Positions 34,279 to 43,268 are shown, counted from the first letter of the stretch. The stretch is DNA of 64,000 nucleotides from an uncultured Roseburia sp. (GCA_910577925.1 CAJTOI010000003.1:124001-188000); one strand, 5' to 3'. Numbers and translations are program-made. Notes: generated by a model from the letters alone, not told the origin.

Positions 34279-34329
34279 AAAAAATAATCACAGAAGCAAT
34301 ACCAACGGATTACAGGAGGGAGATAGAAC

Positions 34330-35037
34330 ATGGTGTCATTAAAACAGGAGCTCGCGGGGAATGCATATCCCGGAAGAGGGATTGTCATCGGAACATCGGC
34401 CGACGGAAGATATGCGGTGACGGCTTATTTTATTATGGGAAGAAGCGAAAACAGCCGCAACCGTGTGTTTGTGGAGGACGGTGAGGGGATCCGCACGCAG
34501 GCGTTTGACCCTTCGAAAATGACGGACCCGAGCCTGGTGATCTATGCGCCGGTGCGGGTGCTTGGGAATAAGACCATCGTGACAAACGGCGACCAGACAG
34601 ACACGATCTATGAGCTGATGGACCGTCAGCAGACGTTTGAGCAGGCGCTGCGCACAAGGGAGTTTGAGCCGGATGCGCCGAACTACACACCGCGGATTTC
34701 CGGCATTATGCATATCGAAAACGGCGGCTTTCATTACGCAATGTCCATCTTAAAGAGCAGCAGCGGCAATCCAAAAGCTTGCTGCCGCTATACGTTTGCC
34801 TATGAGAATCCGCTGGCCGGAGAGGGGCGCTTTATCCACACGTACATGGGAGACGGGAATCCGCTTCCGAGCTTTGAAGGGGAACCGACCCGTGTCGACA
34901 TCGCCGGGGACATCGACGATTTTACCGGGATGGTGTGGAAAAATCTGAATGAGGAAAACAAGATCTCTCTGTTTGTCCGGTATATCGATATTCAGACCGG
35001 AAAATACGAGACACGCATAATCAATAAAAACAAATAG
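34330..35037 (+). CDS. purO: IMP cyclohydrolase, PurO-like
   Basis: 235 residues. The start YPGRGIVIGTSADGRYAV and YFIMGRSENSRNRVF identify the PurO/COG3363 group, with VIYAPVRV and SGIMHIENGGFHYAMSIL following. It closes FAICAR to IMP, the last step of purine synthesis. In most bacteria this activity is the N-terminal half of PurH. Here it is separate, followed after 15 bp by the formyltransferase. Confidence 0.88.
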   Translation: MVSLKQELAGNAYPGRGIVIGTSADGRYAVTAYFIMGRSENSRNRVFVEDGEGIRTQAFDPSKMTDPSLVIYAPVRVLGNKTIVTNGDQTDTIYELMDRQQTFEQALRTREFEPDAPNYTPRISGIMHIENGGFHYAMSILKSSSGNPKACCRYTFAYENPLAGEGRFIHTYMGDGNPLPSFEGEPTRVDIAGDIDDFTGMVWKNLNEENKISLFVRYIDIQTGKYETRIINKNK

Positions 35038-35052
35038 GAAAGGGAGCGTAAC

Positions 35053-36231
35053 ATGAAAGAACTGGAATTGAAATACGGCTGCAACCCGAATCAAAAGCCG
35101 TCCCGCATCTATATGGAAGCCGGGGAACTTCCCATCAAAGTACTCTGCGGAAAGCCGGGGTATATCAACTTTCTGGATGCGTTTAACGGCTGGCAGCTTG
35201 TGAGCGAGTTAAAGAGAGCCACCGGTCTTCCGGCGGCGGCGTCTTTCAAGCATGTGTCTCCGGCCGGAGCGGCGGTCGGCCTTCCGCTTGGTGAGGTGGA
35301 GCGGAAAATATACTGGGTGGACGATATGGATACGGCGTTTACACCGCTTGCAAACGCCTATATCCGGGCGCGCGGCGCGGACCGCATGTCATCGTTCGGC
35401 GATTTTATCTCGCTGTCCGATGTGTGCGACAAAGAGACGGCGCTTGTCATCAAAAGAGAGGTTTCCGACGGAGTGATCGCGCCCGGCTACACGGATGAGG
35501 CGCTTGCGGTTCTGAAAGCGAAAAAGAACGGCAATTACAATGTGATCGAGATTGATCCGTCCTATGTGCCGGCTCCGATTGAGCGCAAGGAAGTGTTCGG
35601 TATCACGTTTGAGCAGGGCAGAAACGAGCTGGTGATCGACGAGCAGTTCTTTGACAACCTTGTGACCGAGAATAAGGAACTCCCGGAATCTGCACGGAGG
35701 GATCTTGCAATTGCGATGATCACGCTCAAATATACGCAGTCGAACTCGGTCTGCTATGTGAAAGACGGACAGGCGATCGGTATCGGCGCCGGACAGCAGT
35801 CGAGAATCCACTGTACAAGGCTGGCAGGTCAGAAGGCCGACAACTGGTGGCTGCGCCAGTCCCCGCAGGTGCTCGGCCTGCCGTTTAAGGCGGATATCAA
35901 GCGCGCGGACCGCGACAATGCGATTGACCTGTATATCGGCGAGGACTATATGGATGTGCTGGCGGACGGCGCGTGGGAAGCGATTTTTACCGAGAAGCCG
36001 GCAGTGTTTACCGCGGAGGAGAAGCGCGCGTGGCTCGACCAAAATACCGGCGTTTCGCTCGGCTCGGATGCATTTTTTCCGTTCGGGGACAATATCGAGC
36101 GGGCGCATAAAAGCGGCGTGTCCTATGTGGCGCAGCCGGGCGGCTCAATCCGGGACGACCATGTGATCGATACCTGCAACAAATACAATATGGCGATGGC
36201 ATTTACCGGAATCCGTCTGTTCCATCATTGA
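35053..36231 (+). CDS. Phosphoribosylaminoimidazolecarboxamide formyltransferase (stand-alone)
   Basis: 392 residues with the AICAR transformylase signature: LKYGCNPNQKPSRIY, AASFKHVSPAGAAVGLP, LKYTQSNSVCYVKDGQAIGI, GAGQQSRIHCTRLAG, FFPFGDNIERA, and the C-terminal GGSIRDD. It lacks the N-terminal MGS-like cyclohydrolase domain of PurH, which the upstream gene supplies. The last 29 bp overlap the convergent ABC permease gene. Confidence 0.93.
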   Translation: MKELELKYGCNPNQKPSRIYMEAGELPIKVLCGKPGYINFLDAFNGWQLVSELKRATGLPAAASFKHVSPAGAAVGLPLGEVERKIYWVDDMDTAFTPLANAYIRARGADRMSSFGDFISLSDVCDKETALVIKREVSDGVIAPGYTDEALAVLKAKKNGNYNVIEIDPSYVPAPIERKEVFGITFEQGRNELVIDEQFFDNLVTENKELPESARRDLAIAMITLKYTQSNSVCYVKDGQAIGIGAGQQSRIHCTRLAGQKADNWWLRQSPQVLGLPFKADIKRADRDNAIDLYIGEDYMDVLADGAWEAIFTEKPAVFTAEEKRAWLDQNTGVSLGSDAFFPFGDNIERAHKSGVSYVAQPGGSIRDDHVIDTCNKYNMAMAFTGIRLFHH

Positions 36232-37237
36232 TGGGGGTTCTTTTTCTCATTTGAAGCAGTTTATAGACAATGCTCCAAAAAACTGCGTGTGCAGGCAGTG
36301 CTGCGAAAGCGGGCCGCAGGTTTGCAGACTGCCTGTTTAATAAATCCATAATTCCGTAAAACGTCGCGCTTGAAGGCAGCATATAGGAAAGCCGAAAAGC
36401 GACGGTATGATCCGGAACGATCAGATAGAAAAAGATCGGCGGAGCGAGGAACAGGATCATTACGAGTTTGACAGAAGCGATTCCGGTCATCAGGCTGTTT
36501 GAAAAGGTTCCGATGAAGAGCCCGATCAATGCTGAAATATAAGTGGAAAGTAAGATAATCAGCAGGAGCGGCAGCACTTGTGCTGGTTCAATCCGCATAC
36601 AGATCAGTGCCGCTGCAATCGTTGAAACCGTTCCCCCGATAAAACCGAGCAGGATTTTCTGAATCACATAAGATCGGGTCGTCATAGGGAGCACCTGATT
36701 GATAAGCGCGATTCCGTCCTCTTTTTCACTGATGATATTCATGGCATTAAAGGTGCAGCCCATAAACATGGCCGTAACGAGGGTAATCACGATCAGGAGG
36801 GATTTTAATCCTTCCCTGTCCGTGTCCGCAGGGATAAGCGTTCGCTCAACCGGCAGCGCCTCTTTTCGATTTTCGTAAACCTGCGGGAGCGTATCTGCGA
36901 TCACTCTGGTTACTTCTAATTCATCGCCGGAAAGAAATGTCTGTATGGTGCTGCCTGCCTGTAAAACGCCGATCATTTGCGTGGACGGATCGTTGACGGC
37001 GCTGCGGAGCGCATCAATCGTTTCATATTGTGTGACGGTTCCGCTTTGCCGCAGCCATGCGACGGTATCCTCCGCCGTTTCGTTCTGCACAACGCCGAAT
37101 AAAGTTTCACTGATTGACTGAAAACTCGCGCCGGAAAGCAGGTTGACGGCAAAGCCGACGATCACAGGGAGCAGAAATGTCAACAGGCACATTTTATCGC
37201 GGCGGATACTTTTCAGCTGGTATCTAAGTCTATTCAT
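36203..37237 (-). CDS. ABC-2 type permease
   Basis: 344 residues. One hydrophobic helix near the N-terminus (LLTFLLPVIVGFAVNLL), a large extracytoplasmic domain (about 40-165), then five hydrophobic segments including ITLVTAMFMGCTFNAMNII and EKEDGIALINQVLP, typical of ABC-2 exporters. It is the last gene of a three-gene exporter. Its C-terminus overlaps the 3' end of the convergent formyltransferase gene. Confidence 0.85.
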   Translation of the reverse strand: MNRLRYQLKSIRRDKMCLLTFLLPVIVGFAVNLLSGASFQSISETLFGVVQNETAEDTVAWLRQSGTVTQYETIDALRSAVNDPSTQMIGVLQAGSTIQTFLSGDELEVTRVIADTLPQVYENRKEALPVERTLIPADTDREGLKSLLIVITLVTAMFMGCTFNAMNIISEKEDGIALINQVLPMTTRSYVIQKILLGFIGGTVSTIAAALICMRIEPAQVLPLLLIILLSTYISALIGLFIGTFSNSLMTGIASVKLVMILFLAPPIFFYLIVPDHTVAFRLSYMLPSSATFYGIMDLLNRQSANLRPAFAALPAHAVFWSIVYKLLQMRKRTPINDGTDGFR

Positions 37238-37240
37238 GGT

Positions 37241-38233
37241 TCATCCCTCCTTTGTCATTTCGCGGTTCAGTGTCCGGCAGGCAAGCAGGAACAGCAGCAT
37301 GACCGCACCGGAACAGATCAGATAATAGGGTATGTCGACAGTCGGCGCAGAAAAGTAAGCGGATTTCATCGCCGCAAACAGATGGTACATGGGATGGTAA
37401 ACGATCCACTCCCGTGCGGCCCCGGTCTGTCCTGCCAGAAATACGGGCGTCGTCACAAAGATCGCCAGCACGAGATAAAACAGAGAAAACTGCTTAAAAT
37501 CCGGCAGACGAACGGCACAGAGGAAACCGACCAGGGCCATGATCAGCGACAAAATGCCTGCCTGCAGAAGAACGGCCGGCAGAACCTCAAGGGCATACGA
37601 AAAACCGAGATTCAGGATCGTCAATAACGCAGCAAACAGCAGGTCTGCCCCAAGCAGCAGAAGCAATTTGGAGAAGATGAACATAGAACGGCGGACGGGG
37701 AGGATTCCGTGTACCCGTATCACGCCCATTTGCTTCTCCTTAAACAGCATGGATGCCAACCCCAAAAAGCCGACCGCCGATAATTCAAAAAACAGAAATT
37801 CAGCGGTAATTTCGCGGCGGTTTTTCATTTCCTTATTGTTGGCACCGATTGTGTCTGCGCGCCCGGTCATATTTCCGCGCAGTATGGCTTCGCCCCAAAT
37901 CATGCGGCAGTGATCGATGGTTTCTATGCCGCAGGAGAGCAGATACACTTCCGGCACATCACGGGAAAAATCAATGCCGACAGAGTATTGGTCGGCACAG
38001 GCCGCTTCCAGGGCCTTTCGGCTGTCCGCTCTTGCGACATATTCCGAAGTGACTGACTGCCTGTTCTGCGGATCATAGACATAGACCGGGTAGATTTCCT
38101 GATCCAACTTCACATACACAAAATTGATGTAACAGGAATACAGGACGAGAGAGCCGAGAGCCAGCAGAAAAAACCTGCCGGAAAGCATTAATTTGAAGTC
38201 TTTTTTCAGCAGACTGAAAAAAATTTTCCGCAT
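37241..38233 (-). CDS. ABC-2 type permease
   Basis: 330 residues with the same plan as its neighbour: an N-terminal helix (FFLLALGSLVLYSCYINFVY), an extracytoplasmic segment, then helices from about 145 (FFELSAVGFLGLASMLF). It ends in MLLFLLACRTLNREMTKEG. Three bases separate it from the second permease, and its ATG shares a base with the ATPase stop. Confidence 0.85.
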   Translation of the reverse strand: MRKIFFSLLKKDFKLMLSGRFFLLALGSLVLYSCYINFVYVKLDQEIYPVYVYDPQNRQSVTSEYVARADSRKALEAACADQYSVGIDFSRDVPEVYLLSCGIETIDHCRMIWGEAILRGNMTGRADTIGANNKEMKNRREITAEFLFFELSAVGFLGLASMLFKEKQMGVIRVHGILPVRRSMFIFSKLLLLLGADLLFAALLTILNLGFSYALEVLPAVLLQAGILSLIMALVGFLCAVRLPDFKQFSLFYLVLAIFVTTPVFLAGQTGAAREWIVYHPMYHLFAAMKSAYFSAPTVDIPYYLICSGAVMLLFLLACRTLNREMTKEG

Positions 38234-39081
38234 TAAACCAGCCCCCTTCCCGTATATTGAATAAACATATCTTCCAGCGTCGGCTCCTGTGAATGAATGC
38301 TGATCAGTTCATCGTACAGGAAAGGAATACCTGCTTTTAATTCCGGAGCCTCTATCGTCTGTTCTTTGCGCTTTCCCTGATACAGATAATCAATGACAAT
38401 GCTGTGCGTACTGTTTTTCTCTTTTAGATTTCTTGGCGCATCAAGTGCGGCAATCGTTCCGTTTGAGATAAATGCGACCCTGTCGCAGAGCAGATCGGCG
38501 TCCAGCATATTGTGAGTCGTCAGAAAGACTGTTGTTCCCTTTTTCCGCTCTTTTTCTATGATTCTGCGAAAAAGGACGGCTCCGGCGGGATCGAGGCCGC
38601 TGGTCGGTTCGTCAAGAAACAGGAGTTTGGGATTGCTGATTAGAGCCCTCGCCATACTGACGCGTTGGCGCATTCCTTTTGAGTAGGAAGATACCGGTTT
38701 TTTCAGAAAGTCTTTTTTAAATTCCAGCTCATCCAGTAATTCTTCTGCATTCCGCCGCTGTTCCTTCGGATAGAACGAAGCGAAGTAATGCAGATTATCG
38801 AGAGCGCTCAGATTGGCGTACAGATAAGGAAATTCAAACAGAACGCCGATCTTTTGAAAAAACGCCTGCGTCTGTATGTGCCGCACATCTTCTCCGAACA
38901 GAGATACGGTTCCGCCGTGCCCTTTTAATATGCCGGTCAATATTTTCTGGGTCGTGGATTTACCGGAACCGTTCGGCCCTAAGAAGCCGAAGATTTCCCC
39001 GTCTTTTACGGAAAAAGTCAGGCCATGCAGCGTTTGTTTATCTTTTCGATAAGAAAAAGTCAAGTCCGTTACCTCAATCAT
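38233..39081 (-). CDS. ABC exporter ATP-binding protein
   Basis: 282 residues. Walker A GPNGSGKST (35-43), signature YSKGMRQRVSMARAL, Walker B LLFLDEPTSGLDPAG, H-loop TTHNMLDADLL. A C-terminal extension of about 70 residues follows. It powers the two permeases, and resembles systems exporting antimicrobial peptides or drugs. The adjacent two-component pair and the repeats in its promoter suggest induced expression. Confidence 0.93.
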   Translation of the reverse strand: MIEVTDLTFSYRKDKQTLHGLTFSVKDGEIFGFLGPNGSGKSTTQKILTGILKGHGGTVSLFGEDVRHIQTQAFFQKIGVLFEFPYLYANLSALDNLHYFASFYPKEQRRNAEELLDELEFKKDFLKKPVSSYSKGMRQRVSMARALISNPKLLFLDEPTSGLDPAGAVLFRRIIEKERKKGTTVFLTTHNMLDADLLCDRVAFISNGTIAALDAPRNLKEKNSTHSIVIDYLYQGKRKEQTIEAPELKAGIPFLYDELISIHSQEPTLEDMFIQYTGRGLV

Positions 39082-39124
39082 TCGTCATTCCTCCATTTCT
39101 CATGATTCCCCTTTTTAAAAACAT
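39074..39124 (-). CDS. Possible 16-codon leader peptide of the ABC operon
   Basis: A strong GGGAGGTAACGATT precedes an ATG that opens a 16-residue ORF, starting MFLKRGIMRNGG. Its TGA overlaps the ATPase start codon region by eight bases, so ribosomes could re-initiate there. It begins about 50 bp downstream of the -10. Coding status is uncertain. Confidence 0.4.
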   Translation of the reverse strand: MFLKRGIMRNGGMTND

Positions 39125-39172
39125 AATCGTTACCTCCCTGTTTTAAGGATCACGCCCTTTTGCTGAGATAAA

Positions 39173-39224
39173 ATTATAAAAGCGCATTGAAATCGGTGTG
39201 AGATCGCTGTGAAGTCGGTGTGAA
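39173..39224 (-). promoter_or_regulatory. ABC operon promoter with three 11-bp direct repeats
   Basis: On the minus strand a perfect TATAAT (39178-39173) has no recognisable -35. The -35 position and upstream DNA are occupied by three tandem 11-bp units of the form YTCACASCGAY (39192-39224). Direct repeats at one helical turn overlapping -35 are typical of OmpR-family activators. The neighbouring response regulator is the obvious candidate. Confidence 0.65.
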
Positions 39225-39239
39225 ATCTTTTTTGCACGC

Positions 39240-39283
39240 AAAAAAGAAAGGATCCGATTCTTTCTTGGAAATCGAAGCCTTTC
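39240..39283 (-). terminator. Terminator of the regulator/kinase operon
   Basis: On the minus strand GAAAGG-CGATT pairs with AATCG-CCTTTC around a 3x3 internal loop (39246-39283), then six T (39245-39240). Confidence 0.65.
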
Positions 39284-39299
39284 TGCAAGGGATAAATGT

Positions 39300-40373
39300 T
39301 TATTTTACAGAGGGAACAGAAAAGTAGAAAACGACACCGCCGGGCTGATTTGCCGCACCATAAGGCAAATCCTGCATGGATAAAATCTGTGCGACAATCG
39401 CAAGGCCAAGCCCCGAACCGTTGTACCCGGAATTTCTGTCACGGTAAAACTTTGTCCAGATTTTTGACAGGTTTTCCTGCGGAATCGGCGGCCCCTGGTT
39501 GAAAATTGAGAAATCGAGCATGCCGTTATTCTCTTCCAGCGATAGTTTCAAGACGCCGCCCGGACGGACATTCCGTTTTGCGTTGACGAGCAGATTGTTC
39601 AATACCTGTTCCATCCGGCTTTTATCCGTATCCACATAGACCGGATGTTTTGGCAGCTCGTATTGCAATTCATAGTCCGCATCCGCTGCGTCGACCAGCA
39701 GGCGCCCGGCGACGGTTTCCACAAACTCTACAAAGTCAAGGCGTTCTGCGTGAAGCCGTGCGGCTCCGTTTTCCAGCGCGGAAAGATCAAGCAGTGTTGT
39801 GATCAGGCTGCCCATCCGCTCTGTCTCAGCAATGATGATATCGGAATAGTTCTGTCTTTTCGCCTCGTTTGGCTCGTCCTGCAGTCCCTCGGCATAAGCG
39901 CGGATCACGCCCAAAGGTGTTTTCATTTCATGGGAGAGAGTGTCCGCCAGTTCTTTGCGTTCTTCGAGCAGACGTTTTTCCTGCTCCACATCTTTCTCAA
40001 GCTGGCAATTCGCAGTCTGCAGCTGTGAAAGGGTCTGCTGCAAATTTTGCGCCATTTTGTTGAGGCTTTGGGACAGCTCGCCGAACTCGTCGTCTGTATG
40101 AATTTCGCAGGGGGAGGAAAAGTCAAGCCGTGCCATTTTGCGGGCTGTGCGGTTTAACTTTTCAATCGGTTTTGAGATAAAACGCCCCATGAAATAGTCG
40201 ACTGCCAGAACCAGCAATGTGACAAAGCAAAGCCAGAGAAGAAAGGAGAAATCCTGTTCAATGGGCAGCCTTGTTGATATGACATAAGAAATAATCAGGA
40301 CAATCCCCGCTATTTTGGAAATCATAATAATTTTTCTGCGGACGGTCCGCAGAGAGAAGCAGTCCTTCTTCAT
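39300..40373 (-). CDS. Two-component sensor histidine kinase
   Basis: 357 residues. Two membrane helices (about 18-32 and 43-62) with almost no extracellular loop, then HAMP, a HisKA helix with H148 (DTLSHEMKTPLG), and HATPase motifs NLLVNAKRN, FNQGPPIPQ and NGSGLGLAIV. The tiny sensor loop is like that of intramembrane-sensing kinases controlling peptide exporters. It overlaps the regulator gene by four bases. Confidence 0.93.
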   Translation of the reverse strand: MKKDCFSLRTVRRKIIMISKIAGIVLIISYVISTRLPIEQDFSFLLWLCFVTLLVLAVDYFMGRFISKPIEKLNRTARKMARLDFSSPCEIHTDDEFGELSQSLNKMAQNLQQTLSQLQTANCQLEKDVEQEKRLLEERKELADTLSHEMKTPLGVIRAYAEGLQDEPNEAKRQNYSDIIIAETERMGSLITTLLDLSALENGAARLHAERLDFVEFVETVAGRLLVDAADADYELQYELPKHPVYVDTDKSRMEQVLNNLLVNAKRNVRPGGVLKLSLEENNGMLDFSIFNQGPPIPQENLSKIWTKFYRDRNSGYNGSGLGLAIVAQILSMQDLPYGAANQPGGVVFYFSVPSVK

Positions 40374-41038
40374 ACTGCCACCTCAAACTTATAACCGGAA
40401 CGAATCAGCGTGACAATATGTTTCCCTTCGCCGCCTAATTTCTGCCGCAGGGTTTTGATATGCGTGTCAACCGTTCTGGTTGTTCCCTCAAAGTCGTATC
40501 CCCATATTCGATTTAACAACTGCTCACGGCTGAAAATCTGTCCGGGGTTTCCCATAAAGAAGTAAAGCAGTTCATATTCCTTATGGGTCAATGCGATTTC
40601 CTGCCCATCCGCAAACACTTTATGAGAAGCCGGAACAAGAGAGATTTTTCCCGCGTTTATGGTATCTGCAGAGGGCGAGAAAGAGCGCCGCAGTAAAGCG
40701 TTTGCTTTTGCCAAAAGCACTTTTGGACTGAACGGTTTTGTCATATAGTCGTCGGCGCCCAAATCGTAGCCTTTCAGTTTATCGTCCTCGCTTCCTTTGG
40801 CGGTCAGCATAATAATGGGGAGCGTGCTCAGTTCCCTTGCCATTTTACAGACAGAGAAGCCGTCAAGGCTTGGCATCATCAGATCCAGTATCATCAGATC
40901 CATCGGATTGTTTTTCAGTATCATTAAAGCATCGATTCCGTCGTCAGCCGTAAAGCAGGTATGGCCGCCGCGCTGCATATATTCGGCAATGATTTCCTGC
41001 ATATTCTTTTCATCTTCAACAATTAAAATATTCGCCAT
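40370..41038 (-). CDS. OmpR family response regulator
   Basis: 222 residues. Receiver domain with E8/D9, phospho-acceptor D52 (MILDLMMPS), T/S at LTAKGS and K in TKPFSP. The C-terminal winged helix includes LTHKEYELLYFFM and TRTVDTHIKTLRQKLG. It is the partner of the downstream kinase and the candidate activator of the ABC operon repeats. Confidence 0.94.
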   Translation of the reverse strand: MANILIVEDEKNMQEIIAEYMQRGGHTCFTADDGIDALMILKNNPMDLMILDLMMPSLDGFSVCKMARELSTLPIIMLTAKGSEDDKLKGYDLGADDYMTKPFSPKVLLAKANALLRRSFSPSADTINAGKISLVPASHKVFADGQEIALTHKEYELLYFFMGNPGQIFSREQLLNRIWGYDFEGTTRTVDTHIKTLRQKLGGEGKHIVTLIRSGYKFEVAV

Positions 41039-41077
41039 ACGACAAGTTCCTTTCCGTTTTCTTATAAGGAGGACGAT

Positions 41078-41218
41078 ATGAAAAACGAACTTTTACCCTC
41101 AGTGGACAAGGGTATTATAACCCTGTCCGGTGAAATCGGCAAGGATATGAAAGAAATCCTGTTCTTAAAAAAAGCCATAGCCAGCCATGCTGGCATTGCA
41201 TTCTTCGCAGAGGAATAA
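41078..41218 (+). CDS. Small 46-residue ORF, possible gene fragment
   Basis: An excellent ribosome site (TAAGGAGGACGAT) precedes an ATG. The peptide starts MKNELLPSVDKGIITLSGEI and ends GIAFFAEE. No family recognised. It could be a small gene or the 5' stub of a longer one lost by deletion. It is divergent from the response regulator. Confidence 0.45.
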   Translation: MKNELLPSVDKGIITLSGEIGKDMKEILFLKKAIASHAGIAFFAEE

Positions 41219-41299
41219 CTACTGCAAACACCGGAAAAATGGCGTACAGATTTCACGTAGCTGTTCTTGGAAAACGGAGAAGATTGTTGTGCCATAATG

Positions 41300-41308
41300 T
41301 GATATACT
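41300..41308 (+). promoter_or_regulatory. Extended -10 promoter
   Basis: TG-A-TATACT, about 40 bp before the acidic 141-residue ORF. No good -35. Confidence 0.4.
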
Positions 41309-41346
41309 TAATTTATAAACAAATGAGCGGATAGAGGGGGGCTATT

Positions 41347-41772
41347 GTGGAAGAAATATTGGTTTATTTAATTCTGCTTTATGAGGAACTTGTAACAGAA
41401 AATGACTATCATAAACGGCTTGATGAATTATTCCTCGATAACCCCGAAGACGATGACCTGCTCTATTTAGAATGGGAAACGGATATTAAAAAGGCCGTCA
41501 TTTATGTAAGAACACATATTGATTACAATAATCTTGACTGTGAACAGTTTGGTAGAGTTTTAATGAGTAAAATAAAAGAGATTTATAAAAATTATTCGGA
41601 TATAAGAAAATTTGCAGAGCGAATGTATAGCCTGTGGGAAAGTCTGCCTGGGAACATCCAAAATACAGAACCGTTTTGGATACTAAGCTATGCGGATGAA
41701 CCCTTATCATGGGGGGATGAAGATCAGACCAGAGATATTTATGAGCATATGCTGAACTATTATAATGATTGA
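41347..41772 (+). CDS. Acidic hypothetical protein, immunity-protein-like
   Basis: 141 residues from a GTG preceded by AGAGGGGGGC. Strongly acidic and aromatic (DNPEDDDLLYLEWETD, LSYADEPLSWGDEDQ), mostly helical by pattern, no signal. Its AT content is higher than that of its neighbours. Such small acidic orphans are often immunity proteins against polymorphic toxins, but no toxin gene is nearby. Function is not assigned. Confidence 0.65.
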   Translation: MEEILVYLILLYEELVTENDYHKRLDELFLDNPEDDDLLYLEWETDIKKAVIYVRTHIDYNNLDCEQFGRVLMSKIKEIYKNYSDIRKFAERMYSLWESLPGNIQNTEPFWILSYADEPLSWGDEDQTRDIYEHMLNYYND

Positions 41773-42042
41773 ACGAATACAACAATTATAATTTGGGAGG
41801 ATTGCGGGAATGCGCTTTTGCAGTCAATGAAAAAAAGCCCAAAATGCAACAATGTCTTATGTGCAAAAAGCAGTGCAGAAATGACAGTGCAGGCGTCGGG
41901 CGCCGCGGAGTCCGGGCGGCATTTTGGACAGCGCGGTTGGGCGGATGGCCGCAGAACGCCGCAGGAATAAACGTAAGGATTCCGGGGGAAACTGATATCA
42001 GATAAACAGGCGGGAGAAAGAGCCTGCCGGGACGGAGTATTT

Positions 42043-43260
42043 ATGAATCCATTTTTCAAGAATTATTTATCGGATATGATTCGAGTTCCCTTTACGCTGG
42101 AGACGGCGGACGAGCTGTGTGCGCTCGGCGACAGAACCGGCGGAACCGGAGCGGACGCTTTTCGGGTCACAATAAAAAAGGTGCCGGACAAAAAGGACCT
42201 GCTGACGAGCACCTCCCTTGCGCTCGGGGAGGCGTATATGCGCGGCGACATTGAGGTTGACCGGGATCTGTTTGAGGTGCTCAACCTGTTCCTAGGGCAG
42301 ATTGCGGCATTTCACCGGAACGAGCGCGCACTAAAAAAACTTGTGCACACTTCGTTGTCAAAACAGAATCAGGAGCAGGAAGTGACGGCGCACTACGATA
42401 TCGGAAATGATTTTTACCGGCTCTGGCTAGACGATACGATGAGCTATTCCTGTGCGTATTTTAAGGATGCGGGGGATGCGGGGGATGCGTTTGCGCTGCA
42501 GCCTGCGGACAGAGAACGGCTGACGCAGGCGCAGACGGATAAGGTGGATCACATTTTAGAAAAGCTGCAGCTGAAACCGGGGATGCGGCTGCTTGATATC
42601 GGATGCGGCTGGGGCTTTCTGCTTGCGCGCGCGGCAGAGAAATATGACGTGAGCGGGCTTGGGATCACGCTTTCCGTGGAACAGCACGCCGCGTTTTCAC
42701 AGCTTATCGAGCGGAGAAATTTAAAGGAGCGGCTGTCGGTACGGCGCATGGATTACAGGGAGCTTGAAAAATCGGGGCTTGTGTTTGACCGTGTGGTCAG
42801 TGTCGGGATGCTCGAGCATGTGGGACGCGGGAACTACGGACTGTTTCTGAAAAATGTAAATGCCGTTCTTGCGGACGGCGGACTGTTCCTGCTGCATTTT
42901 ATCAGCGCCCTAAAAGAACATCCGGGGGATGCGTGGATAAAGAAATATATTTTTCCGGGCGGAGTGATTCCAAGTCTCCGTGAAATCATCGACGAGATGG
43001 CGGAGCATAACTTTTATACACTGGATGTGGAAAGCCTGCGCAGGCATTACACAAAGACGCTGCTCAGCTGGCGGAAGGCGCTGACGGAGCAGCGGGAGAA
43101 GGTTGTGAAAATGCAGGGAGAAGAATTTTACCGTATGTGGGAGCTTTATCTGGCATCCTGTGCGGCGGCCTTTTACAACGGGGTGATTGACCTGCACCAG
43201 ATTCTGATGTCGAAAGGGATTAATAACGGTACGGCGATGGTGCGGAATTACCGGATCTGA
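42043..43260 (+). CDS. cfa: Cyclopropane-fatty-acyl-phospholipid synthase family methyltransferase
   Basis: 405 residues. An N-terminal lipid-binding part precedes a SAM-dependent domain: VTAHYDIGNDFYRLWLDD, SYSCAYF, RLLDIGCGWGFLLARAA, GLGITLS, VSVGMLEHVG and the C-terminal YRMWELYLASCAAAF. It methylenates unsaturated acyl chains in membrane lipids. A short tandem 9-bp repeat gives AGDAGDA after the SYSCAYF motif (near 42468-42490). Confidence 0.93.
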   Translation: MNPFFKNYLSDMIRVPFTLETADELCALGDRTGGTGADAFRVTIKKVPDKKDLLTSTSLALGEAYMRGDIEVDRDLFEVLNLFLGQIAAFHRNERALKKLVHTSLSKQNQEQEVTAHYDIGNDFYRLWLDDTMSYSCAYFKDAGDAGDAFALQPADRERLTQAQTDKVDHILEKLQLKPGMRLLDIGCGWGFLLARAAEKYDVSGLGITLSVEQHAAFSQLIERRNLKERLSVRRMDYRELEKSGLVFDRVVSVGMLEHVGRGNYGLFLKNVNAVLADGGLFLLHFISALKEHPGDAWIKKYIFPGGVIPSLREIIDEMAEHNFYTLDVESLRRHYTKTLLSWRKALTEQREKVVKMQGEEFYRMWELYLASCAAAFYNGVIDLHQILMSKGINNGTAMVRNYRI

Positions 43261-43268
43261 CCGGGGAA

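Noticed and set aside
41769..42005. 78-residue ORF between the acidic protein and cfa
   Set aside because: Weak start, no family pattern and no conserved composition. The 270-bp gap otherwise shows only the cfa leader.
42468..42490. 9-bp tandem repeat inside cfa
   Set aside because: It keeps the frame and adds only three or four residues. Simple slippage, no sign of function.
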